From positions 60,298,220 to 60,362,219 of the forward strand of contig OY282609.1 of the NCBI GenBank assembly GCA_958298945.1: a stretch of 64,000 nt of DNA, read 5' to 3'. Both the position numbers and the translations under genes were made by a program. Position 1 is the first letter of the stretch, and the number at the start of each line of letters is the position of its first letter. The notes below the pieces were generated by a model. It was not told the DNA's origin and did not search any database. It saw only the letters and a list, made by a program, of their open reading frames with translations. This document shows positions 48,401-60,725 of this stretch, piece by piece. Source of the stretch: Atherix ibis. Lineage: Eukaryota > Arthropoda > Insecta > Diptera > Athericidae.

Positions 48401-51400
48401 ATTGTGATGATGCGTCCATCTTCCTTTAGTTATCATATCGCTACTGATATTGGTACCATATCGCTACTGTTTCGTTTATTACCGTATATCATGGCCCTCT
48501 TATTGGCCATGGCCAGATGCTTGTACAATTCGGTCGTGTCTGAACCCTGTATTGCTAAATAATAACGGATCAAAAATGGTGTATGCCGCTATTACCAGTT
48601 TTCTTTTAATAAGCCACGGATCACTTCAAAATTGATCAGTAAGAGTTATTCAAATTTTATGAGACTTGTTAATTAGGGTTAAAAGAGGGATTTTGAAATA
48701 AGTTTGTCAGGTCTAGCGGCTTTACAATCGGAGGATTGTTGGTAGTTGACCAGTGAGGAGGAGTCGCTTTTGTTTCCAGAGATATTTGCCATTTTTGAGC
48801 TATGTTGTTGAGACTAATCAAATTGTTTTTCATGGTCAAATACTATGGTTTCCCCATAATATGAATGATAGAATTAATCGCCCAATATAATTTATAAATA
48901 TTATTCTAGCTATACCCTCTAAATATTGTCATAGAAGTGGGTATTGCGTCTATTTCTATGATCAATTATCATAACAGAAATTTAAAAAAAAAAATAAACA
49001 AACTGAAAGCAAAAATTAGTTACACTTTCGAATTGCATTCGATCTTCATGCAATAAAACTGTACTCTTCGTGTTTTATGATTTATTGAGATCACCTATCA
49101 CGATGTTAATTTTTTTCTTCTATTTGCAATTTTCTAAATTTTTACTAATAATTTTAAATAGTTTTTTTTTGCTGCTGTTGAAATTTCCACACTATCAGTA
49201 TTTAGATAGTCTTCTCTTAGATTGTTAATAAATTTCTATTAAATAATTTACATTTTCGATTGGTAGTATTGAATAGCGTGCCAAAAAAAGTGAGAATTTT
49301 ATTGGCAGAGTGCACACGCTATTTTGATTTTCTAGACTTACTCACCTTATACGAGTATACTTGTTGGATACTCGATCGCCATTTCGAAACGTGATCGCGC
49401 TTCAATTTCGATGTTAGCAGATTCATACAATTTGTTACGGTTTAGTTGGATTAGTTTTGATTATAAAATGGTATTGTACATGTTTAAGTAGAAAGATGTC
49501 CAGAAATTTTTTTCTTTCACCAAAACTGATGATTTACTTGTACACGCCACAAAATGTCGAAAACTAAGTTCAGTGATCGTATTTCTCGCGATGCAATGCT
49601 GTTATTCGATAAAAGTTAAACACGATCAAGTGTGTAAATAAACGGATCGATTGATCTACGCTGTTATCCCATCTACAATAAATCGATCCTAGCGATCTAT
49701 CTATCCATCCACATCTGTCCATCCATTCATTTATCTATCAATCATTATTGGTATCCATTGATAAGTAAGCTAGCCACTTATTTAACTTCGTAGCGGTTGT
49801 CCGGAAAGAAGTGAAAATCGCTTTCGTTTTCTTCTCAGCTGGCAGCAAACACAAAACGATCATCTTCATTTTCGTGTATCTTATTGCATTCAACTTAACT
49901 GATTATGACTTCAATAATTATTGCTAATATTGGATAGGATGGATGCGTTCCGTGTTATGGTCATCATCTTTTTAGACAGCAAAAATTCGCTACAACGATT
50001 GTGGTAAAAATAAATTTTGTTTGATAAAATCGTTTTCGGTTAGTTTAATGTTTTGGTATTTAACGGGGTGGGTTTCTTTTTACTTCGATTATTATTTTTG
50101 TATTTATTTATTTGGAAATTGTTCCAACCAAAAAGAAGAGATGAGGCACAATATTTTCAAGTCTTTAACCTTAAATGGTAGAAATTCAAGTTGATTTTCT
50201 CTACAAAGAAAATAGCTAATTTGTGGAAAAGTTCATCGATTTTATGGAGAAAGGCAAACAATTCTTAATTGTACATTCCAATTTTGATGAAGAAGAGCTT
50301 TTCGAGACTTTCGAATACATGACACTACCACAATAACTTAGACGTTCAACAAATTATCTACTAATTCAAGAAATCCTCTTTGTGACAATCTTCTTCTAGT
50401 GAACTGAACAAATTTCCACTGATTCACTTTTTTGCATTACGAATACTCCGATTTCTTGACTGCAAAAATTATATAATCATAAAAATTTTGTCACTTAACG
50501 AAAACACTCGTAATTGTGAAGTTTTCCATTCATATGTGTATTGAAAAAATTACTGCTTTTAATATCGAATTTATACTATATCATCTGCCTGGCCTGGCCC
50601 CCATTGATAGAAAGTGAAAGATTTTTTTTTTAAATAATTTTTCCCATTTCATTCATGATTATTTATTTTTATCTGAAAAAGTTTTTGTTTGAATTGTAAA
50701 AATTGCACGAATTTTTTACACTTTTCAATTCATTGAATTGATAATTAAGTCAGTTTGGGGTAAGGTTGAATTATTTTTTGTTTTTAATAAAACATTACCT
50801 GCCGAACTAGAGGTAATGGTAATAATGGCAGTGATGATGACGTCAACCAAAGTAATAATAATAGTAATGATATTGAACAAATAAAACTCTTAATTCATCT
50901 TATAATTAAGTAAAAAATTTCTTTTTGTTTTTTTTTCCACGTAAATTTTCCTAATTAAACGCATAGATTGTATAAATGGAAATAAATGGAAAATATTGTC
51001 TTTTGACAAATAAAAAGTCCCAAAAAAAACGACTATTTATTCTTCTATATAATTTAAAAAAAAAAAACTAATCATTTAATTGATTGGAATTTTTTAAATA
51101 ATTTTTTTTTATTTATTTTATATTTTAATTGGTCAAAAATTCATAATATTTCCTCGTTTCTAACTAAACAATATTATTTTTAATTGATTTTTTTTTAAAC
51201 AAAAATAAAAGAAAGTCTTTTTTTAAGTAATTGCGTAAGAAATTTAATTTTTAATGGAAAATTAAATCTTCAATTTGGTTGATTTTAGTTATAAGTAAAA
51301 ATTATAGAAAAATATTAAGTTTTGAAAAAAGTTTTGTGAAATTTCGCATAGTTTCCCTGTGGATGAATGTATATTAAAAAAAAAAAAATTATATAAAAAA

Positions 51401-51856
51401 AATGGCAAAGAAACTTTTTCTCTGAGGCTTTCAAGGACTCAGTCGTCAACTTTAATGTTAATCGTCATTCTATATATGTGTATGTTGAAGAGCTTCATGA
51501 GCGAGGTTGGTCTTCCACTGCTTGTCGGCCCTCCAAAAATATTTTATTCCACTAAAAAACTTGTGCTTTTGGGAAGCATTTCTCACTTTCCATAGGATCG
51601 TTGCAACTTCTCGTATTCACGCGTGTCCTAAACGTCTAGAACGGATAAATGGACAGACCACTCTTAGTAATATTCATCACTTTTCTACCACTAAAGTTAT
51701 AAGATTCATTATCTTCTCGCTTTTAGGTTAATTTCTAGTAACATTTATGTCGAAAGGTAAATTCTTAGTACGTCGACAACTCAAGTCAATTGGTAACGAC
51801 TAAGGAGCATTCCGTGTTATATCACAAACTGAATTCGATAAGTCCGGGCATTTATA
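48401..51856 (+). other. Intron 3, no gene seen
   Basis: AT-rich. There are loose ATCC/ATCT repeats at 49690-49745. A weak DDE-like phrase near 48560-48640 was not accepted. Nothing else is recognised. Confidence 0.35.
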
Positions 51857-53147
51857 GACACCCTGGCTATTTCCAGGGTGGTCCATCTAGCGGTTCCATT
51901 TTGAACTACTATTTATTTGAAGTACTAGAGTGTTCAATGTGAACACGAATTGACAGATTGTTAGTTGAAAATCAGAATTTTACGAAATGGTAATCTATAC
52001 GCTTGAAGAAAAATGGGAAATGTTGAGAACTTACTTCCAAAGTGGTGAGTCTTCAACCCAAACTGTAATGAGTAAAAAAAAAAAAATGAGTAAAGATCGA
52101 ATGCCATCACGTGAATTTGTGGGCAAATTCGTGAAGCGAGTTCGCGAAACTGGTTTGTTGGTTGCAAAAGCAACTCGTTCCCGCTCTAAGACAGTGCGTA
52201 AGACCGAGAATATTGCCGCCGTTACTGAAAATGTCCGTGATCATCCAACAGAAGTCGTCACCGTTCTGAGGAATTGAACATTTCTTGCACTTCTCTGTTG
52301 AGAATTTTGCACAAAGACCTCGGTATGAAAGCTTACAAAGTTCAATTAGTCCAACAACTAAAGCCGGATGACCATCCGATGCATTTTCGGTTTGCCCAAT
52401 GGGCTCAAGATCAATTGGCCGAAGATGAGCATATTTACCGAAAAATCATCTTTTCGGATGAGGCCCATTTCCACATCGATGGGTATGTCAACAAACAAAA
52501 TTGTCGCATCTGGGGCTCAGAAAATCCATACGGCGCCATGAAAAAGCCGATGCATCCACAACGAGTCACGGTTTGGTGGGGATTTTGGACTGAAGGCATC
52601 ATTGGCCCGTTTTTCTTCGAAAACGATGAAGGACCGCTATCGTGGCATGCTCAACGAATTTTTGTTTCCAAAAGTTGAAGAGAATGGCATGGACGACATT
52701 TGGTTTCAACAGGACGAGGCCACTTGCAACACAGCCAAAGTAACAATCCAACTTTTGGGCACTGCTTTCGAAAATCGAATAATCAGCCGAAATTCTGATG
52801 TCAATTGGCCGCCTCGGAGCTGTGATTTGGGCCCGTTGGATTATTTTCTGTGGGGAGCCGTTAAGGATAAATGTTACACAAGCCATCCAGAGACAATTGA
52901 GGCCTTGAAACACGAAATCAAAGTTGCCATTGAAGAGATACAGGCCCGGACAATCGAAAATGTACTGAAAAATTGGGTCGAGCGAATAGGGTACTGTAAC
53001 GCCAGCCGTGGCAGTCATTTAAATGATGTTGTATTTCATTCTTAAATTTCAAGGTTTAATCGTTTTCATAAAACCGGAAATTTGAAAAAACATACACTAG
53101 TTTTTTTAAATTTATTTTTTAAAATGGAACTTCTAAATGGTCCACCC
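51857..53147 (+). mobile_element. DD41D (rosa-type) element F
   Basis: Ends are GGGTGGTCCATCTAGCGG on the left (from 51876) and its imperfect complement on the right, followed by TATAA. On the left, TATAG (51854-51857) is separated from the GGGTGG tip by about 18 extra bases that contain an inverted copy of the tip (CACCCTGG). The transposase is listed separately. One copy in the window. Confidence 0.9.
51987..53045 (+). pseudogene. Element F transposase (DD41D), two frameshifts
   Basis: MVIYTLEEKWEMLRTYFQSG opens the frame at 51987. The first break is near 52262, before EELNISCTSLLRILHKDLGM (HTH). The next block carries IIFSDEAHFHIDGYVNKQN (first D) and VTVWWGFWTEGIIGPFFFEN. A deletion near 52635, removing about ten residues (VTVNGDRY region), shifts the frame again. 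The last block holds WFQQDEATCNTAKV (second D) and RSCDLGPLDYFLWG (third D), 41 residues apart, and ends SRGSHLNDVVFHS. In the second-D box Gly is replaced by Glu and His by Asn, against element E. Confidence 0.9.
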
Positions 53148-53149
53148 TA

Positions 53150-54379
53150 TAAATGACGGCACTTTTCGATTCTCTAATTGACCGTACAACCCTTTATGAT
53201 AATTAAATAACTTTTTGACAGCATAATTTTACCAAGAAATTTTGCCGAAGAGTAAATTCTCGATTATACAACCATAGGACCCTAAACTGGGCCTGGTCGA
53301 AATTATTTTTGGTTTTACATATCGGACCTTTAACAAAAGTTATTTATTTCTACTAAGTGATAATTATACTGGCTTTTATTTGAATTTTGGCTTCAAATTC
53401 ACCAACAAGATTCATCCTGCCATTGTAGAGGACCTTGATCCAACAACTCCATTCCCAAGTAGCCTTTTTAATCTTTTGGCACATTACTAAGATGCATCGC
53501 CACCACATTTTGTACAGAAGTACACTAGCTACTCTAGTGCAAACAAATTTCTCAGCTCGAATAGAAAAAATCAACAAAAGAAAATTCCAAATTGTTTTTC
53601 CTGGTAGGTGGGTGTATCCGTACAACTGAGTTGTGTGTTGAAAGTTTTCTATCTGAAATACGACACCCCTTAAAGTCGACAACATCGTATAACACCAGAT
53701 AAAAATGTTCAATGTTGCAAAAATCCGTAAAACACCACAAAAAAGAAGAAAAATTATTCACCCCTTTCCTGTTTACAAATATCGATTCGCCGATCGTATT
53801 CTATTTTGGGGACAAAAAGAGTTTGAAGAAAAGATCAACCTGATCGCAATAGAGTGTTTCGTATCTGTTGTTGGTTAATTAGCTTGAATGCATTGTGCAT
53901 GTGCATCCGAATGCAATCTACAGTATTGTATAAGGACCCACCACCGATGAGAATGATTGAACAAGAAGCTATCGAATGCACACAGCTGAAGCGCATCGAG
54001 ATGGATCCGTCGCCCGGGCGGAGGTCGTTGTTGGTACCGATGTCGATGTCAACGCCATGAATCAATCTAACCGTCCATCCAAGCTCAGCTTCTTGCATCC
54101 ATACAGAAGCTATCCACTCGGCCATCTATCCAACTATGAATGTACAGAAAATGGTGTCCCCGAATTGGATCTGCAAACGAAACTGCACAATTTATGGTTT
54201 TTGCAGGGCTTCGTCTTGGTCTCATGCAGGTCAGGGAACGGTATGTGAGTGGTGACTCTTGCGCTAGAAATTCGAAGACAGATGGATGGATGCAGCGGGT
54301 GGTTTGTTGGTGGTTCACTTTATAAGTTGCCGCACTAAACACACTTTGCAAAATAACACAGCCGAATGGCCGACTGGAC
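53150..54379 (+). other. Region upstream of the second promoter; GC-richer patch
   Basis: 53150-53820 is ordinary AT-rich sequence. From about 53830 to 54330 the base composition is clearly less AT-rich and CpGs are frequent (for example around the CCCGGG at 54013). Long frames exist on both strands here but overlap each other and match nothing known, so I treat the patch as regulatory or promoter-proximal DNA. Confidence 0.4.
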
Positions 54380-54426
54380 TGGATGGATGGATGGATAGAT
54401 GGATAGATGGATAGATGGATAGATGG
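54380..54426. repeat. (GGAT/AGAT)n microsatellite
   Basis: About eleven tetranucleotide units, alternating GGATGGAT with AGATGGAT, about 180 nt upstream of the predicted initiator. Confidence 0.95.
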
Positions 54427-54605
54427 TGTTTTGCATTGTTCAGCTGTGTGGTAGACGATAGTTCCATCACATTGTCTAATCAGGTTGTCTATGGCCTTTC
54501 TTTTCTTTTCGGTTCGACGCGGTTCGCTTGAGGTTCCACCGTTAAACGATTCCAATTCAGTTCAACCGCGTTCAGCCACGTTCAACCGTTCGTAGACTTT
54601 CTTCT

Positions 54606-54640
54606 TCAGTTCAGTTGTACACCTCGACAAGTTCAGATGT
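54606..54640 (+). promoter_or_regulatory. Predicted Inr + DPE core promoter for the 55269 start exon
   Basis: TCAGTT at 54606-54611 matches the insect initiator TCAKTY, with A+1 at 54608. AGATGT at 54635-54640 matches the downstream promoter element RGWYVT exactly at +28 to +33. There is no TATA box at -30, as usual for DPE promoters. A purine/CG-richer region lies upstream, and the first ATG of a long open frame lies 661 nt downstream. The spacing of the two motifs is what makes this more than a chance match. Confidence 0.55.
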
Positions 54641-55268
54641 ACTGCTTTTTTCCGGTTGACTTTTACGGGAAAACTTGCTGATCATCAGCAGTATCGTATC
54701 GTATTGAATCGTATTTCAAATTAAAAAAAAAAAAAACAAACAAATTTCCAATTAAGACAATTCTCACTAACGAATCATTATTGAAAAAAAACGCATAAAT
54801 AAATGCAAAGTTCACAATTTTAGAAAATCGCTTAGAAGTGGAAATAGATTTTGTTGATTTTTAGTTTGTTATTAAAAGAAGATTTTTTGTTTTGTTGGTG
54901 TTGTTACTATTGTGAATAATAGGCCATTGACTTTCTGTGAATTTTTTATAAAATTTCAAATTTCCTACAAAGTTTGCTATATAAAATTGTGTGATTTTTT
55001 GTCTTCATTTTTCATTATTTCTCTTAAAATAAATCGGGTTCATTTAGTATTAGTTTGATTTTATTTACTACTATTTGGAGAGGCAGAAAATAAGTGAATT
55101 TTTTGATTGTTGAAATCTAAAACGGAATTACGTGAACTGGTGCGTGAAAGAATCGAGTCCGTCGTTCTCAATTTTGGTTAAAATAGTAGCAAAAAATAAA
55201 AATAAAAGAAACCGAAAAAAAAGTTATTAGAAGAAAAAAAAGTGTAAAAAAATTTGAAGACATACGAA

Positions 55269-55554
55269 ATGGGACTAAATAAATTTGTTTCGTTGTTTCA
55301 TACACAACAACCGAACTCTAAGGATTACTTACCAGTCGATTTGAATGGGAATAAAAGCGGTACGATTAGTGTTAATCGAAATGTTATTAAAAATAATCCT
55401 AAACCAAGGATCAGTTCTATGAGCGAGGATCGATCCGTAGTGGTTGGTAATGGTGCGACATGCTATAGCGAATTGGATTTGTATCGGACACCGGTCCTAA
55501 GGTACAAGAAGTCATTCTTGTGGAATTCATTTCGGATACCGAAAAAAATCAAAG
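55269..55554 (+). CDS. Alternative start exon of host gene (MGLNKF N-terminus)
   Basis: 286 nt give 95 codons plus one base, beginning MGLNKFVSLFHTQQPNSKDY and ending SFLWNSFRIPKKIK, followed by the donor GTAGAG. A TAA at 55245 closes the frame upstream, so this ATG is the first. Phase 1 and the Lys-Ile-Lys-Gly ending match the start exon at 2753, suggesting both splice to the same downstream exon. Transcripts from here would lack exons 2 and 3. The 54641-55268 interval is probably 5' UTR. The peptide is basic with a Ser-rich centre (PRISSMSEDRS). Position 6 is Phe, so the myristoylation match is poorer than in exon 1. I do not recognise it. Confidence 0.6.
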
Positions 55555-57595
55555 GTAGAGTAGTGGTTTTATAAAATGCCATAAATACATATATATGTGG
55601 TTATGTAATCATATGATAGTGAATGACCATTTCATTATTGCAATCTAAAAATCTATTTTACAATGCATGAAAAAGAGAATATTTGAAATTTTGTATCATA
55701 TTGAGAAAAAAATCCAAATCAAAAACAATTAAAATTTTAATTATTGTAGTTTTCCAATTAAATAGCTATTATTAATAGAATTTTTATCACAATTTATGTA
55801 TCTTATCAATCGAATATTATAATTAATCGTAATCAAAAATCTTTTAATCATATTGCGTCCTAGGTTAATGCCCTAGAGATCAATCGATCACAGGTAAAAA
55901 TCTTATTCAATTCGTGTGTTGAATAGTCGTCGTTTTTGGTGGTGATAGTAGTGACCATTTGAAAAATCGTGTTTCAGTTTGCCAAAGGTAAGACTTTCAT
56001 TTAGACTGTGTGTTTTTTTTTCTGGTTTATTATTAAGTTTAGTTGAATCACAGTCTTACCTTTAAGTTTATAGTTCTGTGTTGTTGTTTTTTCTTTTTTG
56101 GTCGTATATTTAAATTAACAAAAAATAATCTTGTGGTCAGATTTGTACATGAATAAATTATGAGAAGAAAGGTGAATTTTTTTTCCTATGATATTTTTTT
56201 TTTAAATAAAATTTTTAATTCCTGATAGTCTTAAAAGTATAATGTTTGCTAAAGTTTAAAAGGTTATGATTTAATAAATTAAATCATAATGAAGCCTCTG
56301 TCCTTATTATCCTTATATAGATATTTTAGTACAAGTTTGATTTTTTATTAATTAATATTTATTTAAACAAATAATCTGCCCATTATTAATATTGTAAATG
56401 AAAATTAGAAAATTTTGTGGAGAATTGTTAAAATTTTGAAATCTTTTTACTTGCTGGACTATATTAAATCGATACTAAAAGGATTTAGCTGTTCTATCCT
56501 GAAAATTATATGCTTTTAGATTAAAATTTAATTAAAATTGTATACCTTGATTATTACGTGTATCTTCTAAATTCTTATCGTTACAACCAATAGAAATCGA
56601 TATTTTACTAAAATGAAAAATTCCTTTTTAAGTTGTCAAATTATCCTTTAGGTCTTGCTTTTAATTTTGTTTGAGAAAGAAAAAACTGATCCTTTTCAAA
56701 AGAATCTCATATAATAATATAGTAAAAAATATTATTTAAATTGGAATCAAATACCACAAAAGAAAAAAGATCCAATTTCTGCTAACCTATATTCATTCAT
56801 AAATAAAAATTCCACTCTGGGTACACATTTTTTTCCCACACAATTTGCATTTGTGTGACTTAATTCGCATTTTGAATAATCTTGAAAAGAGCCTTTTTCT
56901 CGAATGTGTTTTCATATTTGTTGGGAATTCGTACGAAAAGATTGTATTCCCTTGTGAGATTTTAGCTTTGATTTTTATTTAGTTTTAAGCTTTCGGCAGA
57001 AATACAACAATTGAATATTCCATTGTGTATCTGGGATTTTTACATTAGAGAAAATTGAATGGAAAATCATTGTAATTCCTGGGAGTTTTTAGCGTTTCCC
57101 CGTTTGGGTTCAATTTTGACAACACTATTAATTTTATATTAATATGAAAAGGATGATTTGTGATAATGAAAATAGATTATCTTTTTTCTAAATTTTATTA
57201 AAAGAAGTTGATAGGCTCATCCTTCTATTAGCGAATTCATAATAAATTTAATTAGAAAATAAACCACACTGAATTCAAGTTTTAAAAAAAAAATATTATC
57301 ACTTTTAAAAGTAATCTGATTAAAGCTCTTCTCAAAAGATATTTAGTATTTTGGAAAATAATAACTTTCAATTGTAGAAAATATTGAATTATTTAATAAA
57401 AATATTTATGTAAAATAATTGATAGTAGATATTTTGAAATTTTGTAAATTTTCTTTGAAAAAACTAAAATTTAGAATCAAAAATATATTAATTCTTTTTT
57501 TAGTTATAAAATTCTAATCCAAACAATATTTTGAATTTTTGCCAAAATTAAATTTTTTATTTTAAAATTTGACATACAAAAAAGCGTTAGGATCA
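55555..57595 (+). other. Intron after the alternative start exon
   Basis: AT-rich. Nothing recognised. Confidence 0.4.
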
Positions 57596-58160
57596 AAATA
57601 GTCAAAACTCTTGGTTTTAACAGAATTTCCGGGAATTTTTAGGTTTAGTAATTTTTCGGAAATTCTTACTTTTTCTCAAAGTAAGTTTAAGGTTTTAATC
57701 AAAATTTAATTTTTTTTATCAACAATAAAATTCTTATCAAAAAAATGTTTGAATTTTTTCAAAAGAATTTATTTTTTCTTTTAAAAATCTAAAATTTAAA
57801 CTTTGAGAAGTATTGAATTTTTGATAAAAGAAATTTTAAGGCCTTTTTTAATAAAATATTATTAAAAGAAACAGTGGGAGAATATTAAATTTGTCTGAAA
57901 TAATAAAAATCCTTGGTTTCGATCTAGTTTTCGGGAATTTTGTAAATTTTTGTCCAAGTATGGGGTTTGGAAAATACTCATCTTTTTTGAAAAAACTAAA
58001 ATTCCGACTCTACAAAGTTATGAATTTTTATCCAAATAATAAAATTTTCCATTTTATTAAAAAAAATGGACAAAAAAGGGTGGAAAAATACTAAATTCTT
58101 ATAAAATAATCGAAATCCTTAGTTTTAAGAGAATTTTCGAAATTTTTTAGATTTTCCAAA
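57596..58160. repeat. Diverged tandem repeat, three units
   Basis: The phrase AAAWYCTTGGTTTNNA...GAATTTYCGGGAATTTT recurs near 57604, 57907 and 58114 in an AT-rich setting. Spacing is uneven (about 300 and 207). Much more decayed than the array at 12253. Confidence 0.5.
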
Positions 58161-58205
58161 ACAGACATACTTTGCTTACGATCTTAGAAAAAATCCCATT
58201 AAATA

Positions 58206-59475
58206 TTGGGTGAATGCAAAAGTTATGACCGTTTTTTACATATACAATTAAACATTTTTTTTTTTTAGATTTGTATTATTTATTTAATCAATTATATAAT
58301 TTCCATCCGTTCTTATAACTTTCTCCCATCTTTCTATCAACTTATCAATACCATTAGTGAAAATTCCGTGGATTTTGATGCGAAAAATGTAGTAAGGGAT
58401 GTTTTTGCCTGCTCTAATGTATCAAATTTTTTATCATTTAAAATTTTTTTACAGTGATCGGAATAAATGAAAATCGGAAGGAGCAAGATCTGGGGAATAC
58501 GGTGGTTGCTTGATAACATCCCAATTCAACTCATTTAGCTTGTGTTGGGTCATCATAGCCACATGTGGTCGCGCGTTGTCGTGATGAAACACTACCCCTT
58601 TTCTGTTTACCAATTCTGGTCTATCCTTTTGAAGGGCGATGTTCAATTTGGATAATTGCTGACAATATCGTTCTATCTGATTGCGTTCCAAGAGTTCAAA
58701 ATACACAATACCCTTACAATCCCACCAAACACAAAGCATAACTTTTTTTTGATGGGTTTCGGCTTTCGAAGTTGTTAATGGGGTTTGCCCAGGTATAGCC
58801 CAATGTCTTTTTCTTGTCACGTTGTTGTACACGACCCATTTCTCATCTCCCGTTACTAAACGATGCAAAAAAGGTTCATGTTTTTGTCTCGCACTCAAAG
58901 CAACGCACGTTGAAACACGATGCAATAAATTGGCAGCCGGCAATTGATGAGGTATCCAAACGTCGTACCGCGAAACCATCCCCATACGCTTTAAATGTCT
59001 TAATACGGTTGTTTAGTTGACTCCCATCATCGACGCAATCTCCCTGATGGTTAGAGGTGGATTGGTGTCAATTATGACTTTTAACTTGTCGTCATCAGAC
59101 TTCAATGGCCGTCCGGTACGTGGTTTATCAATTAGTGAAAAATCCCCAGGTCGGAATTTTGTAAACCATCTTCGTACCTGTCGAACTTTGATGACATCTG
59201 CTCCATACACTTCGCAAATGTTTTTGGTTGCCACACTCACGGTATTATCTTTACGGAATTCATAAAGTAAACAATAACGTAAATACACTTTATCGACCGA
59301 CATTTGCAAAAAATACAAGGGCTCTTCACGGTACTCTGGCCAGGCCAAAACGGAATAGAAAGTAGAGGGAAAGCATCCTTTATACAATGGAATCATTTAA
59401 AAGAAGATACTATTAATCATTTCTGAAGAAACAACCTAAGATAATAAAAAACGGTCATAACTTTTGCATTCACCA
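58206..59475 (-). mobile_element. Mariner D, full length, DD34D
   Basis: 1270 bp flanked by TA (58204-58205, 59476-59477), with inverted ends carrying GGTGAATGCAAAAGTTATGA. The transposase is listed separately. One copy in the window. Confidence 0.93.
58284..59303 (-). pseudogene. Mariner D transposase, one stop and two frameshifts
   Basis: MSVDKVYLRYCLLYEFRKDN starts at 59303. VRRWFTKFRPGDFSLIDKPR (first HTH) and LTIREIASMMGVN (second HTH) follow, then an in-frame TAA (59013-59015) just before TTVLRHLKRMG. After it, IPHQLPAAN, LVTGDEKWVVYNNVTRKRHW (first D), VFHHDNARPHVAMM (second D) and YSPDLAPSDFHLF (third D, 34 residues later) are intact. A frameshift follows in the next few codons, and a 1-nt loss in a T run near 58358 breaks the C-terminus (GIDKLIERWEKVIRTDGNYI). 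All three catalytic residues are preserved. Confidence 0.9.
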
Positions 59476-59477
59476 TA

Positions 59478-60724
59478 GAATCAAAAAAAAATTCATACTG
59501 AATCTTGAAGATTTTTTTCAAAGTTTATTCTAATTTTTAAAAGAGGCCGGCGATATGTTTATGTTATCCTAATTTTTGGTATTTTTATGCTAATTTTATA
59601 ATTTTTCTTTTTAACATAAATAACAGTAAAATAAGAATATTTATATAATTAATATTATGCAATATTTCATAATAAGTATCATTAGTCATTTAACATAGAA
59701 TTTTGGATCCATTGTTCATAAATGTCACGTCTTTTTACCTATGCGCCAACTCTTGTAGGACATTACAAAAAACCGTATTTGAGTGTCCAACCATTCTTAG
59801 AATCGACAATATTCAATATGTACGCAATTTCCTAGTAGCCTATAGTTTTTTTTTTTAACGGTACTAAAAGCCTCATAATATAAATATTTCTAATAATTTA
59901 TTCTTTTCTTTATGATTTATATTATGACGTTCTCGTAATATAATAAAACAATTTTTAATTGAATTCTTGGTGAAAATTTTAATTGAATATCTTGTTTTTT
60001 TTTTTTAATTTGCTACTTTTGACAAATAACCTATAGAAAATATAGAAATTTTTAACAATAACTTACAAAATTTCTCCAGGAAAATATGCAATTTCACATG
60101 ATAATAAAAATAATTAAAAATTTATTTGTTCCGAAAAGATGTCTTCAAATACCTCATTTTGGTTGGAAGGAAATTTTCTTCATTTACATATAAATTTGTC
60201 TAATTGTATTTTTATTATAATTATAATTTTTTTTATGATTATCAAGCTGAGAGAGAAAATATTATTGTTATTAAAAGAGAGTGTTAAAAATACAATGAAA
60301 TTTAGAGCGTAGAATTTTTTAGATTTACCAAAAGTGAAAAGATGAAAATCTTTTAGTTCAAATTAGACGAATTTTTCTTCTAATAAATTAATCATTAATT
60401 ATATATATGGTGTAGTTACCATAAAATATAATATAAGACGTATTCCGAAATACGTCAGCATCAATAATAAATAAATTAATTAAAACGAGTTAACTGCATT
60501 TTAATTAAATCCGAAGCATGCATACAGGGTGTACTTGGGTATTTGATGAGACTATGCGGTTCCATAATGTGAGTTCGTATTTCAACCCATAACCCGATTT
60601 TAATGGGCTCCATTGCATTTTAAATATTTAATAAGCCCTTTTGGATGCATTTGTAATTAAAAATTTAATGAATATTTTGGGGGAATGGTTTAAGCTTCTA
60701 TTTCTAAAGATTTCGTGTACATAT
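59478..60724 (+). other. Intron, no gene seen
   Basis: AT-rich. Nothing recognised. Confidence 0.4.
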
Positions 60725-60725
60725 A

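Noticed and set aside
48450..48635. Possible Tc1/Tc3-type phrase (GSKMVYAAITSFLLISHGSL)
   Set aside because: It loosely resembles the VMVWGAIS...GPL block but lacks any catalytic box around it. Too weak to call.
53835..54555. Long minus-strand frames of 96 and 156 codons
   Set aside because: They overlap plus-strand frames of similar length, one runs through the GGAT microsatellite, and neither resembles a known protein. They are explained by the locally higher GC content.
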